Shown: positions 53,167 to 61,318 of the stretch, piece after piece | Layout of the letters: each line of letters opens with the position of its first letter | Position numbering within the stretch: the first letter of the stretch is position 1 | NCBI RefSeq assembly: GCF_017168335.1 | Contig: NZ_JABFAU010000002.1 | Coordinates: 178,824 to 242,823 of the forward strand | Direction of reading: 5' to 3' | From: Rhodococcus sp. KRD162 | Lineage (GTDB): Bacteria; Actinomycetota; Actinomycetes; Mycobacteriales; Mycobacteriaceae | Length of the DNA stretch: 64,000 nucleotides | Translations under genes and position numbers: made by a program | The notes under the pieces: model-generated | What the model was told of the DNA's origin: nothing | What the model saw: only the letters and a program-made list of their open reading frames with translations | Databases searched by the model: none

Positions 53167-54435
53167 ATGCATCTCAACGCTTTTCTCTACGGTTGCGGTC
53201 ACCACAGCGCCGCGTGGCGTCATCCCGATTCGCGGGTCGAGGATCTCGGCGACATCGAGTACTACGAGGAACTCGCGCAGCTCGCCGAACGGGGCAAGTT
53301 CGACGCGGTGTTCTTCGCCGACGGACATTCGGTGCGCGACCCGGCCGGAGCGGGGACGTGGTTTCTCGAGCCGATCACCGCGCTGTCGGCCATGGCCAGG
53401 GCCACCACGCATATCGGCCTCGTCACCACGGTGTCGTCGACGTTCTACACCCCCTTCCATGCTGCGCGCATGCTCGCGTCGCTCGATCACATCAGCGGCG
53501 GCCGAGTGGGGTGGAACGTCGTCACCTCCATGTTCGACGCCGAGGCACGAAACCACGGAATGGACGCCATCCCGGCACGTGAGGAGCGTTACGTGCGAGC
53601 CGATGAGTTCGTCGACGTCGCTCTGGCGCTGTGGGATTCGTGGGATGCCGATGCGTTGACGCTCGATCGCGCCGGTGCGTACGCAGATCCGGCCAAGGTG
53701 CACTCCATCGATCACGACGGCAAGCACTTTCGGGTCGACGGCCCGTTGACGGTACCCCGGTCGCCGCAGGGTCGGCCGGTGCTGTTCCAAGCGGGGGCGT
53801 CGGGGCCGGGCCGCGATCTCGCCGCCAAGTATGCCGAGGCGATCTACGCCGTCGCCTACGATCTCGTTGCAGCGCAGAGCTACTACCAGGACGTGAAGAC
53901 ACGAATTCGCCATGCGGGCCGCGACAATGCGACAGTGGGAATCATGCCGGGTCTGGTGACGTACATCGGCTCGACCATGGACGAGGCCCGACGGAAGAAG
54001 GTCGAACTGGATCGGCTGCTCCCCACCGAGCAGTCACTGGCGATGTTGTCGACCTTCACCGGGCAGGACTGCGCCGCTTGGGAACTCGATGCTCCGGTTC
54101 CGGCGTTGCCGCCGGCCTCCGAGTTCACCGGACCTCAGGGCCGGTACGAGACGATTCTGCGGATCATCGAGAAGGACGCCCCCACCGTGCGGGAATTGCT
54201 CGGTACTCTCGCCGCGGGCGGTGGGCACGCCACGATGATCGGCACACCGGAGTCCATAGCCGACGAGATGCAGTCGTGGATCGGCCGTGGTGCCGACGGA
54301 TTCAATCTGATGTGCCCGCGCTATCCGGATTCACTTGCCGACTTCGTCGATCATGTGGTACCGATTCTGCAGCAGCGCAATCTCTTTCGTAGGCATTACA
54401 CTTCATCGACGCTTCGTGGTCACCTGGCTCACTGA
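53167..54435 (+). CDS. LLM flavin monooxygenase of the NtaA/SnaA/DszA type
   Basis: A 422-residue FMN-dependent monooxygenase, the large bacterial luciferase-like subclass that uses a separate flavin reductase. Signatures: MHLNAFLYGCGHHSAAWRHP, FDAVFFADGHSV, ATTHIGLVTTVSSTFYTPFH, AARMLASLDHISGGRVGWNV, VTSMFDAEARNHG, REERYVRADEFVDVALALWD and PRSPQGRPVLFQAGASGPGR. It starts 1 bp after the SDR stop, so both are on the TPP-riboswitch transcript. No flavin reductase gene is adjacent. Substrate unknown. Confidence 0.92.
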   Translation: MHLNAFLYGCGHHSAAWRHPDSRVEDLGDIEYYEELAQLAERGKFDAVFFADGHSVRDPAGAGTWFLEPITALSAMARATTHIGLVTTVSSTFYTPFHAARMLASLDHISGGRVGWNVVTSMFDAEARNHGMDAIPAREERYVRADEFVDVALALWDSWDADALTLDRAGAYADPAKVHSIDHDGKHFRVDGPLTVPRSPQGRPVLFQAGASGPGRDLAAKYAEAIYAVAYDLVAAQSYYQDVKTRIRHAGRDNATVGIMPGLVTYIGSTMDEARRKKVELDRLLPTEQSLAMLSTFTGQDCAAWELDAPVPALPPASEFTGPQGRYETILRIIEKDAPTVRELLGTLAAGGGHATMIGTPESIADEMQSWIGRGADGFNLMCPRYPDSLADFVDHVVPILQQRNLFRRHYTSSTLRGHLAH

Positions 54436-54447
54436 GCGGATGTGGAC

Positions 54448-55338
54448 TCAGTCCAGTGAGTCGATGAACTCCCGCGTCAACCGCGCGATGTCGTCGGCAT
54501 GCGAGATCGGCGACCAGTGCCCCGCCGGAATGTCGTTGCGCGTGAGGTTCTTCACCCACCTGCCGGTGTCGTCGTAGTGATACGGACGCACCGCGACATC
54601 CTCGGTGTTGACGATGAGGTGCACTGGGATATCGATGTAGCGATCCCGCGGATTGCCCAGGCGCGGAATGATGTTGGCTCGATACAGGTTGGTGCCGTTG
54701 GTCGCGTCAGACCACAGCGTGGGGTTCTGGGTGACGAGCGCCGGGTCGACTCCCGAGAACTCTTGGAGGAATGCCGGCCAGCCCTTGGCGAACTGCCGTT
54801 TGATCCGCAGCGTGGACAGCCCGGGGATGTGGAAGGTGACGGTGTACCACGACGCGCGTACCTGGGCGAGCACCTGCTTGATGCCCGTGAGGGTGGGTTT
54901 GCGCAAACGCGACTGCGACCACTTGCCCAGGTGATCGAGATTCGGTCCCGAAATCGATGTGTAGGAACGAATGCGGTCCTTCGCGCGCGGTTGGGCTGCG
55001 GCCTCCCACACCTCCACGGCACCCCAGTCGTGAGCGAGCACATGGACGGGGGCATCCGGACTCACCGCATCGGCGACAGCATAGAAATCCGAGGCCAGAC
55101 GTGCCAGCTTGTACGCCGACTGCTCGGTGGGGACCGAACTGTCGCCCGCTCCACGGGAGTCGTAGCTGATCACCCGGAAGCGGTCCTCGAGCTGTGGCAC
55201 GATGTGGCTCCACAGCTCGTGGGTATCGGGCCATCCGTGCACCAGCACGATGGGGTCGCCGTCGGGGTTGCCACTCTCGAATACCGCGAGGCGGATTCCT
55301 TCGTTGACGACCGTTGTACGAACCGCGTTGTTGCTCAA
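54448..55338 (-). CDS. alpha/beta hydrolase (epoxide-hydrolase-like)
   Basis: A 296-residue alpha/beta hydrolase with VLVHGWPDTHELWSHIVPQL (oxyanion HGxP as in epoxide hydrolases), VISYDSRGAGDSS and the nucleophile elbow VLAHDWGAVEVWEAAAQPRA, where the nucleophile is Asp, as in epoxide hydrolases and haloalkane dehalogenases. The C-terminal histidine is in PAGHWSPISHADD. The start is uncertain: TTG 55338 avoids overlap with the upstream reductase gene, 13 bp away. It is downstream of the reductase on the same strand. Confidence 0.87.
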   Translation of the reverse strand: MSNNAVRTTVVNEGIRLAVFESGNPDGDPIVLVHGWPDTHELWSHIVPQLEDRFRVISYDSRGAGDSSVPTEQSAYKLARLASDFYAVADAVSPDAPVHVLAHDWGAVEVWEAAAQPRAKDRIRSYTSISGPNLDHLGKWSQSRLRKPTLTGIKQVLAQVRASWYTVTFHIPGLSTLRIKRQFAKGWPAFLQEFSGVDPALVTQNPTLWSDATNGTNLYRANIIPRLGNPRDRYIDIPVHLIVNTEDVAVRPYHYDDTGRWVKNLTRNDIPAGHWSPISHADDIARLTREFIDSLD

Positions 55339-55351
55339 CAGGTTTTCCGTT

Positions 55352-56458
55352 CTATAGATCGAGTACGAGGCGTCCGCTGCGTGCGCGGGAGACGCAGATG
55401 AGCATGTGGTCACGCTGCTCCTCGGGCGTCAGTCGTGATTCCAGATGCTCGGGCTCACCGGACAGCACCCGAACCTTGCAGGTGCCGCAAAATCCTTGTT
55501 GACAGGAATAGGCGATGTTCGGCTTCTGTTCCTTGACTGCAGTCAGTACCGACGCGTCGGCGGCGACATCGAGCACAGCGCCGGTGCTGATCAGCTGCAC
55601 CTCGAAAGGTGTGCCGTCCAGAATCGGTGGTGGACCGAAGCGCTCGAAATGCAGTGCAGTGGAGGGGCATTGGCGAAAGTCGCGGCGGACGGCATCGAGC
55701 ATCGGTGTGGGGCCGCAGCAGTAGACGGCACCGCCCGCCGGTGCGCGCTCGAGCAACTCGCCCTCGCCGGGGTATCCGTGCACATCGTCGGTGCGGATGA
55801 ACACGCGGTCGGATTCCCAGCTCTCGATCTCGTCGAGGAAGGGCATCGTGTCGCGAGATCGACCGCAGTACACGAACTGCCAGTTCATGCCGAGGACCCG
55901 TGCAGCTCTGACCATCGCGATTATGGGAGTGATGCCGATTCCACCCGCGATGAACAGAGCACTGCCTTCGCCGACGAACGGAAACCCGTTGCGCGGCCCG
56001 CGGACGGTGACCTCGGTGCCCGGCGCCAGCCCGTGCATCTCGATGGATCCGCCTGCGCCGGTCGGAATTCGGCGAACCGCGATTCGGTAGGAGCTGCGAT
56101 CGGCCGGGTCGCCGCACAGTGAGTACTGCCGTCGGCGGCCCGAGGGCAGGTGTAGATCGAGATGACAGCCGGGATGCCAGATCGGCAGTTGATCTCCCGT
56201 CGGCGATGCGAGGGTGAGCGCGGCGACATCGTTGTCCTCGGCGACGATCTCACGCCCGGTGACGACCAGCTTCAGCGCGGAATCGGGATTGTGGCCGGCG
56301 ACGGCGTCGTCGTACTCCGTTCCGGCAGCCGCGTGCATGTACCCGTTGAGGAATGTGCCGAGGAGCTGCATCGACCGATCGGGACGTGCCCGTCCGCGTA
56401 GATCCGGCGGCGCATCCTTGGGGAGCAGCCGCGGGACGCGTCGTGAGTTGAGCTTCAC
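55352..56458 (-). CDS. PDR/VanB-type oxidoreductase: FAD/NAD(P) reductase with C-terminal 2Fe-2S ferredoxin
   Basis: A 368-residue electron-transfer reductase. A basic N-terminus (VKLNSRRVPRLLPKD) precedes a flavin domain with RRQYSLCGDPADRSSYRIAV, then an NAD(P) domain with FIAGGIGITPIIAMVRAARV and VYCCGPTPMLDAV. The C-terminal plant-type [2Fe-2S] domain has YSCQQGFCGTCKVRVLSGE and the distal Cys in MLICVSRARS. GTG 56458 overlaps the stop of the upstream PF10118-like gene as GTGA. It likely supplies electrons to a monooxygenase; that partner may be the diiron-like protein encoded upstream. Confidence 0.93.
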   Translation of the reverse strand: MKLNSRRVPRLLPKDAPPDLRGRARPDRSMQLLGTFLNGYMHAAAGTEYDDAVAGHNPDSALKLVVTGREIVAEDNDVAALTLASPTGDQLPIWHPGCHLDLHLPSGRRRQYSLCGDPADRSSYRIAVRRIPTGAGGSIEMHGLAPGTEVTVRGPRNGFPFVGEGSALFIAGGIGITPIIAMVRAARVLGMNWQFVYCGRSRDTMPFLDEIESWESDRVFIRTDDVHGYPGEGELLERAPAGGAVYCCGPTPMLDAVRRDFRQCPSTALHFERFGPPPILDGTPFEVQLISTGAVLDVAADASVLTAVKEQKPNIAYSCQQGFCGTCKVRVLSGEPEHLESRLTPEEQRDHMLICVSRARSGRLVLDL

Positions 56459-57354
56459 CGAGCCGCAGCCTGCGCGGCAGGTGAGGACGCGAGGTACCGG
56501 ACTGCCTGCGCCGTGGAGCCTTCCTGGCTCGGGTGATACGACTTCTTCAGATACCGGGACATACTGCGAGCGACCAGCGTCAGCGCGGGGAGAGTGCCCC
56601 GCTTGACCGACTTCCGCCACAGAGCCGACCGCGGCTTGCGTACCGACTTGGGCGCGGTCGCCAGCTCCGGGTCGTTCTTCATCAGGAAGAGGATGCCGCG
56701 CATCCAGATGTACGCCATCAACGGCACGACCACCGCGAACGTGCGCAGGCGACGCACCTCGCGCTTGTCGAAGTACCGCAGTGTGTCGTATGCGACCGAG
56801 CGGTGTTCGACTTCCTCGGCACCGTGCCACCGCAACAGATCGAGCATTGTCGGATGGATGCCGGCTCGGTCCAGGCCGTCGGCGTTGAGCACCCAATCGC
56901 CGAGAAATGCCGTCACGTGCTCGATGGCAGCGATGAGGGCCAGTCGCTCGACCAGGTTGTTCTTCGATCGCAGACTGGTCACCGAATCCGATCCGAGAAC
57001 CTTGCCGAAGGCCCATTCCATCTGGTCGGTGAACGGAGTGGGGTCGAGTCCGTTCTGCTGGAGGTGCACGAGGACGCCGGTGTGGGCCTCGGCGTGGACG
57101 GCCTCCTGGCCGATGAAGCCGATGACGTCGTCGCGTAGCTTCTCGTCGTCGATATAGGGAAGGGCTTCTTTGAAGGTATCGACGAACCAGTGCTCGCCCG
57201 CAGGAAGGATCAAGTGGAGCACATTGAGGACGTGCGTGGTGTACGGGTCGCCCGGCACCCAGTGCATCGGTAGATCGCTCCAGTCGAACTTCACGTTCCT
57301 GGCCTGCAGCATCACTTCACCGGGATCCGACGCGACGGTGTTCTGTTCGTTCAT
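56455..57354 (-). CDS. PF10118-like metal-dependent hydrolase / diiron-like protein
   Basis: A 299-residue helical protein of the predicted metal-dependent hydrolase group. Carboxylate/histidine motifs resembling a ferritin-like diiron centre are LPAGEHWFVDTFKEALPYID, GQEAVHAEAHTG, AAIEHVTAFLGDW and WHGAEEVEHRSVAYDTLRYF. ATG 57354 has AGGAGG 8 bp upstream. Coupling (GTGA) to a ferredoxin-type reductase suggests that it acts as an oxygenase rather than a hydrolase (inferred). Substrate unknown. Confidence 0.88.
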   Translation of the reverse strand: MNEQNTVASDPGEVMLQARNVKFDWSDLPMHWVPGDPYTTHVLNVLHLILPAGEHWFVDTFKEALPYIDDEKLRDDVIGFIGQEAVHAEAHTGVLVHLQQNGLDPTPFTDQMEWAFGKVLGSDSVTSLRSKNNLVERLALIAAIEHVTAFLGDWVLNADGLDRAGIHPTMLDLLRWHGAEEVEHRSVAYDTLRYFDKREVRRLRTFAVVVPLMAYIWMRGILFLMKNDPELATAPKSVRKPRSALWRKSVKRGTLPALTLVARSMSRYLKKSYHPSQEGSTAQAVRYLASSPAAQAAAR

Positions 57355-57422
57355 CGAGCCCACCTCCTCCACTTCCGCATGTGTGGCCGATACCACAGTG
57401 CGCGCTTAAGTATAAACATCAG

Positions 57423-57432
57423 TTACATGTAA
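57423..57432. promoter_or_regulatory. candidate operator TTACATGTAA
   Basis: A perfect 10-bp palindrome in the 115-bp divergent gap between the PF10118-like gene (start 57354) and the gene at 57470. The AT-rich context (TATAAACATCAG just upstream) suggests a promoter. The cognate regulator is not visible nearby. Confidence 0.4.
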
Positions 57433-57469
57433 AAGGAACCGTGTCGGAGTCGAGTGAGAGACTGCTGAG

Positions 57470-57985
57470 ATGACCGACTCCTCCCCCGTGTCGACTCCCC
57501 CGAGTCGTGTCTGCGCGACCTGGCCTGCCGAATGGCCCGCCGAGGTGCGCAAGATCGCCGATGCCACGAACGATGCCCTCGCTGCTGTGGCGGCGCGGGA
57601 CCCGATCGCGTTCGACGACGCCGTCGAACTACTGGGCCGCTCGGACTCGGCGCAAGCCGGTCGCGTGCATGCCGAAATGGTACGCACGTTGCTCGAAGAG
57701 ATATATAGCGATGGGTTGACGGGCGAGAACGTCCAGGAGGTGCTGGGGCGAACCGTGCGAGGCGCGGACTGGCTGCCGAATCTGGACATCGCAGGGTTCG
57801 TCGAGGTGCTCACCGGTGCACTGGGAGTTTCCGACGTCGACGAACAGTCACGTACGAGGCCGCGGCCGGCGCACGCCCTGCTGGTGGTGGCGGATCTGCT
57901 CGCGGTTCGCAAAAGCCATGCCGAGACCTACCTGCGCCGCGCACTGGCCGAAGTCCGCCGCGCCGAGACGATCGAGATGCCCTAG
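57470..57985 (+). CDS. conserved hypothetical actinobacterial protein
   Basis: A 171-residue, mainly helical, acidic soluble protein: VRKIADATNDALAAVAARDP, AQAGRVHAEMVRTLLEEIYS, LTGENVQEVLGRTVRGADWL and LVVADLLAVRKSHAETYLRR. No signal peptide and no recognised domain. It is divergent from the PF10118-like gene and closed by a strong terminator. Confidence 0.85.
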   Translation: MTDSSPVSTPPSRVCATWPAEWPAEVRKIADATNDALAAVAARDPIAFDDAVELLGRSDSAQAGRVHAEMVRTLLEEIYSDGLTGENVQEVLGRTVRGADWLPNLDIAGFVEVLTGALGVSDVDEQSRTRPRPAHALLVVADLLAVRKSHAETYLRRALAEVRRAETIEMP

Positions 57986-57991
57986 TGGAGT

Positions 57992-58027
57992 CTTCACCTG
58001 TCTTGCGCAAGTGCTAGACAGGTGAAG
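57992..58027. terminator. bidirectional terminator
   Basis: Perfect 12-bp arms CTTCACCTGTCT (57992-58003) and AGACAGGTGAAG (58016-58027) with a 12-bp loop, followed by AAAG. It lies between two convergent genes. Confidence 0.85.
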
Positions 58028-58063
58028 AAAGCCCTACCCGCGACCGCGCGGCGTCGGTGGGGG

Positions 58064-58531
58064 CTACCGATGCAGGATGTTCGCCCCGGCGAGGACGGCC
58101 CGGATGGACGACAGGTTGGGGTCGGCATCGATGCCCATCGACCATTCGCGGCGGCCGTCGTGCTCGGCCAGAACGAACGTGGCGGTCTCGTCGCCGATGG
58201 CCTGCTGGTGGAACGAGAGGATCTCGAAGCGGAATCCGGCGTCGTGAAGCATCGATGTCAACGCCTCGATAGGTCCGTATGTCGTTGCAGCACAAGCAAT
58301 GATCGTGTCGCCGATGCCGAAGGTCGCATCGAATTCGATCTTTCCGCCGGTGGTTTTCGTCCCGGTCCACGACCCCAGTCGAACGGGCCCGGTGGTGGGC
58401 GAGAAGCGGTCGGTGAAGTTCGCCCACGACAGGTGTTGGCGGGTGATCTCCTCGCGCATCGTGCGCGGCAGGGCGCACGCGAAACGGGCATGGAACGAAT
58501 CTGCGGCGAAAGAAGAAGCAAGAGAATTCAT
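58064..58531 (-). CDS. stand-alone LeuA regulatory-domain protein
   Basis: A 155-residue protein. Its C-terminal half matches the allosteric (LeuA_dimer) domain of 2-isopropylmalate synthase: AATTYGPIEALTSMLHDAGF, RFEILSFHQQAIGDETATFV and WSMGIDADPNLSSIRAVLAG followed by ANILHR. The N-terminal part includes VRLGSWTGTKTTGGKIEFDA, similar to the region before that domain. There is no TIM-barrel catalytic domain. ATG 58531 (MNSLASSFAADSF) is chosen; an in-frame start at 58573 lies inside the leader hairpin. A leader peptide and possible attenuator lie upstream. It may bind leucine and act as a regulator or decoy subunit (inferred). Confidence 0.85.
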   Translation of the reverse strand: MNSLASSFAADSFHARFACALPRTMREEITRQHLSWANFTDRFSPTTGPVRLGSWTGTKTTGGKIEFDATFGIGDTIIACAATTYGPIEALTSMLHDAGFRFEILSFHQQAIGDETATFVLAEHDGRREWSMGIDADPNLSSIRAVLAGANILHR

Positions 58532-58575
58532 GAAGGTGGTCTTCCGAATGTGAAGGGAGGACCGAGATAGCACGA

Positions 58576-58613
58576 CGACCCGCAGCGAGGGGTCGGTCCG
58601 AATCAGACCCCGC
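58576..58613 (-). promoter_or_regulatory. possible attenuator: competing hairpins
   Basis: Read on the minus strand, GCGGGGTC at the leader end (58606-58613) can pair with GACCCC (58589-58594). That same segment can instead form the hairpin CGACCC/GGGTCG (58576-58581 with 58590-58595). The two structures exclude each other. There is no T-run, so the control could be at translation instead of termination. Confidence 0.6.
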
Positions 58614-58644
58614 TACGGCGGCGTACTACGAGGATGCGCTTCAC
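58603..58644 (-). CDS. branched-chain leader peptide MKRILVVRRRSGV
   Basis: A GTG-started 13-residue open frame: M-K-R-I-L-V-V-R-R-R-S-G-V then TGA, with Ile, Leu, Val and Val in a row. This is typical of leader peptides for branched-chain amino-acid genes. It ends inside the competing hairpin region. A promoter-like TTTACT lies 7 bp upstream of the GTG, so the transcript may be leaderless and start at the GTG. Confidence 0.72.
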   Translation of the reverse strand: MKRILVVRRRSGV

Positions 58645-58651
58645 GGGGCCC

Positions 58652-58680
58652 AGTAAACCCCGACCTGGGGCGTGGCGCAA
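58652..58680 (-). promoter_or_regulatory. promoter of the leader transcript
   Basis: On the minus strand, -35 TTGCGC (58675-58680), a 17-bp spacer and -10 TTTACT (58652-58657), with the leader GTG 7 bp after the -10. This is consistent with a leaderless mRNA. Confidence 0.5.
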
Positions 58681-58758
58681 GTATCGATCGCATACAGATG
58701 TCTAGGACACGTGCTAGATGTCCGCATAGATCACTCGATCGGTTGTTACTTTGGCCCC

Positions 58759-59961
58759 ATGGACCCCGTGCGTAACCCTTACGCTCCCGGCGCCGGCCAG
58801 CGCCCACCCGAGCTCGCAGGCCGAAAGAAGCAGCTCGACGCCTTCGACGTCGTGCTGGAGCGCATCACTCGCGGCAGGCCGGAACGCAGCGTCGTACTGA
58901 CCGGGCTGCGCGGCGTCGGGAAGACCGTGCTGCTCAACCAGCTCCGATCTGCGGCGATCGCCCGCGGATGGGGCACCGGCAAGATCGAAGCCCGGCCAGA
59001 CCAGGAACTGCGTCGACCGCTCTCGTCGGCGCTGCACATGGCGGTCCGTGGGATTGCGGCCTCGCATCGCGATCCCGAACGCGTCGACGAGTTTCTCGGC
59101 GTCCTCAAGGCCTTCGCCCTGCGCTCCACTGCCGACAAGGGCATGCGCGAGCGGTGGCAACCCGGCATCGACGTCCCGGCCAAGACCGGCCGCGCCGACT
59201 CCGGGGACATCGAGATCGACCTCGTCGAACTGCTGCTCGATGCCTCCGCGCTGGCCGGGGATGTGGGCGTGGGCATCGCCATCTTCATCGACGAGATGCA
59301 GGATCTGGGTGCGGCGGACATCTCCGCGCTGTGTGCGGCCTGCCACGAACTCAGTCAGGACACCGCGCCGCTGATCATCGTCGGGGCCGGGTTGCCGCAT
59401 CTGCCCGCCGTGCTGTCGGCGTCCAAGAGCTACTCCGAGCGGCTGTTCAGCTACCACCGGATCGGCCGACTCGAACGAGCTGCTGCCGACCTGGCCCTGA
59501 TCGCCCCGGCCGACCGTGAGGACGTCGAGTTCACCGACGATGCTCTCGATGCGCTGTACGCGGCAGCCGACGGGTACCCGTACTTCGTCCAGGCGTACGG
59601 CAAAGCGACCTGGGATCTCGCGGCCGACAGCCCCATCTCCGCCGAGGACGTACGCGTTGCGGCACCGACGGCAGAGGAGGAACTGGCCGTCGGGTTCTTC
59701 GGCTCTCGCTACGAACGCGCGACCCCTGCCGAGCGCGAATACATGCGTGCGATGGCCGAACTGTCGGTGGACGACGGCTCGGTACCGACCTCGGCGGTGG
59801 CGACCGAGCTCGAGCGCAAGCCGGCGTCGCTGTCTCCCGCCAGGGACGGACTCATCAAGAAGGGACTGATCTATTCGGCCGAGCGTGGCACCATCGCCTT
59901 CACGGTCCCGCACTTCGGCAGATACCTGCGCGCGCAGACCGACGAACCTGCGGCGGTGTGA
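58759..59961 (+). CDS. AAA-family ATPase (archaeal-type, Walker A GLRGVGKT)
   Basis: A 400-residue P-loop ATPase: ELAGRKKQLDAFDVVLERIT, Walker A VVLTGLRGVGKTVLLNQL at about residues 45-62, Walker B-like IAIFIDEMQDLGAADISAL near 180, a sensor-like PLIIVGAGLPHLPAVLS, and a C-terminal winged-helix-like region (FFGSRYERATPAEREYMRAM, PASLSPARDGLIKKGLIYSA). ATG 58759 is used. Such proteins often partner toxins or defence nucleases, but none is adjacent. It shares its 5' region with the divergent leader gene. Confidence 0.88.
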   Translation: MDPVRNPYAPGAGQRPPELAGRKKQLDAFDVVLERITRGRPERSVVLTGLRGVGKTVLLNQLRSAAIARGWGTGKIEARPDQELRRPLSSALHMAVRGIAASHRDPERVDEFLGVLKAFALRSTADKGMRERWQPGIDVPAKTGRADSGDIEIDLVELLLDASALAGDVGVGIAIFIDEMQDLGAADISALCAACHELSQDTAPLIIVGAGLPHLPAVLSASKSYSERLFSYHRIGRLERAAADLALIAPADREDVEFTDDALDALYAAADGYPYFVQAYGKATWDLAADSPISAEDVRVAAPTAEEELAVGFFGSRYERATPAEREYMRAMAELSVDDGSVPTSAVATELERKPASLSPARDGLIKKGLIYSAERGTIAFTVPHFGRYLRAQTDEPAAV

Positions 59962-59964
59962 CGG

Positions 59965-61152
59965 CTACCGGCGCGCCTGCTCTCGCTCGCCGCACAACTG
60001 ATGGAGCCTGGCCATCGCCGTGGAGTCGGAGTGCTCGACGTTGACCAGGCTGGGGTCCCCGTCGTAGAAGTCGATCAGTCGCTGGTCCATCACCTTGCGC
60101 CACAATGGCGGAACAAGCGAGCAGAAGATCATCACCGCGTAGCCCGCCGGTAGCTGTGGGGACTCGTCGACGGTGCGCAGGGCCTGGTACCGGCGCACCG
60201 GATGCGCGTGGTGATCGCTGTGACGTTGCAGGTGGTACAGAAACAGGTTGCTCCACAGGTGATCGCTGTTCCAGCTGTCGCGGTGGCTCGGTTTGCGGTA
60301 TTTACCGCTCGGCCGCTTCTGTCGCAGCAGCCCGTAGTGCTCGAGGTAGTTCGCTGCCTCGTACAGGACGATCGCGATGGCGGCCTGCAGTAGGAGATAC
60401 GGCACGATCACCGTGCCGAACACTGCGATCAACACCCCGAACAGGGCGACGCTCATCGCCGCGGCGTTGAAGAGATTGTTGCGAAGGGTCCAGGGCGAGG
60501 AGCCGGATCGGGCCAGCCGGCGGGACTCGAGTCCCCACGCCGAGCGCAGACCGTGGACGATCGTGCGCGGCAGAAACTTCCAGAAGGACTCACCGAATTT
60601 CGCCGACGCCGGATCCTCCGGGGTGGCCACCCGCAGGTGGTGGCCGTGATTGTGTTCGACGTAGAAGTGGCCGTAGAGCGACTGCGCCAGCGTCACCTTC
60701 GAGAGCCAGCGTTCGAGGAGTTCACGCTTGTGGCCGAGTTCGTGTGCGGCGTTGATGCCCACTCCGCCCACGATGCCGACCGTGATGGCCAGACCGATTC
60801 GCTCGGGAACTCCCAGTGGGCCGTGCGCCCAGAGATAGCAGGCGGCAACAAGTCCCGCGTACTGCAGTGGCAGGAACAGGTACACGCACCAGCGGTAGTA
60901 CTTGTCTTTCTCCAGAGCCGAGATGGCCTCGTCCGGGGGATTGCTTCTGTCGACGCCTGCGAACTTGTCCACGATGGGCAGGACGACGCCCATGATCATC
61001 AAGCCGAGGGTCCAGAACGCTCCTGGGCCGAGGACCGACACCAACCCCCACGCCAGGAATGGGCTCAGAGGAATGGTCAACCCCAGCGGCCACAGGTATC
61101 GCTTGGGGTCGCGCCACCTCGGCGAGACGCTCGTGGCGGACTGATCATGCAT
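59965..61152 (-). CDS. alkB: alkane 1-monooxygenase
   Basis: A 395-residue membrane diiron alkane hydroxylase that oxidises n-alkanes to 1-alcohols. The histidine boxes are present: NAAHELGHKRELLERWLSKV, YVEHNHGHHLRVATPEDPAS, NYLEHYGLLRQK and HLQRHSDHHAHPVRRYQALR. Six membrane helices are visible. Its usual electron partners, rubredoxin and rubredoxin reductase, are not adjacent: it converges on the AAA ATPase gene. Confidence 0.96.
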   Translation of the reverse strand: MHDQSATSVSPRWRDPKRYLWPLGLTIPLSPFLAWGLVSVLGPGAFWTLGLMIMGVVLPIVDKFAGVDRSNPPDEAISALEKDKYYRWCVYLFLPLQYAGLVAACYLWAHGPLGVPERIGLAITVGIVGGVGINAAHELGHKRELLERWLSKVTLAQSLYGHFYVEHNHGHHLRVATPEDPASAKFGESFWKFLPRTIVHGLRSAWGLESRRLARSGSSPWTLRNNLFNAAAMSVALFGVLIAVFGTVIVPYLLLQAAIAIVLYEAANYLEHYGLLRQKRPSGKYRKPSHRDSWNSDHLWSNLFLYHLQRHSDHHAHPVRRYQALRTVDESPQLPAGYAVMIFCSLVPPLWRKVMDQRLIDFYDGDPSLVNVEHSDSTAMARLHQLCGEREQARR

Positions 61153-61318
61153 TCTTGATGTGCAACTCCCGGCTTGTGCTGCGCCTCTAGACCGAGGCGC
61201 GACGATAGTGGTGTCTCACAAGTTCATCGCCTGCCGTCCGATGATAGTTACTCGAGCAAATCTCCGTGGGTTCGCCGATGGGACGTCGCTGGTCCCGTCG
61301 CCCTTGTACGGTGACCGA

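Noticed and set aside
57406..57912. A serine/arginine-rich frame on the minus strand opposite the gene at 57470
   Set aside because: Low-complexity product. The plus-strand frame has a better codon pattern, promoter position and terminator.
58759..59961. AAA ATPase as part of a defence system
   Set aside because: No nuclease, toxin, reverse transcriptase or other effector is adjacent; the neighbours are metabolic genes.
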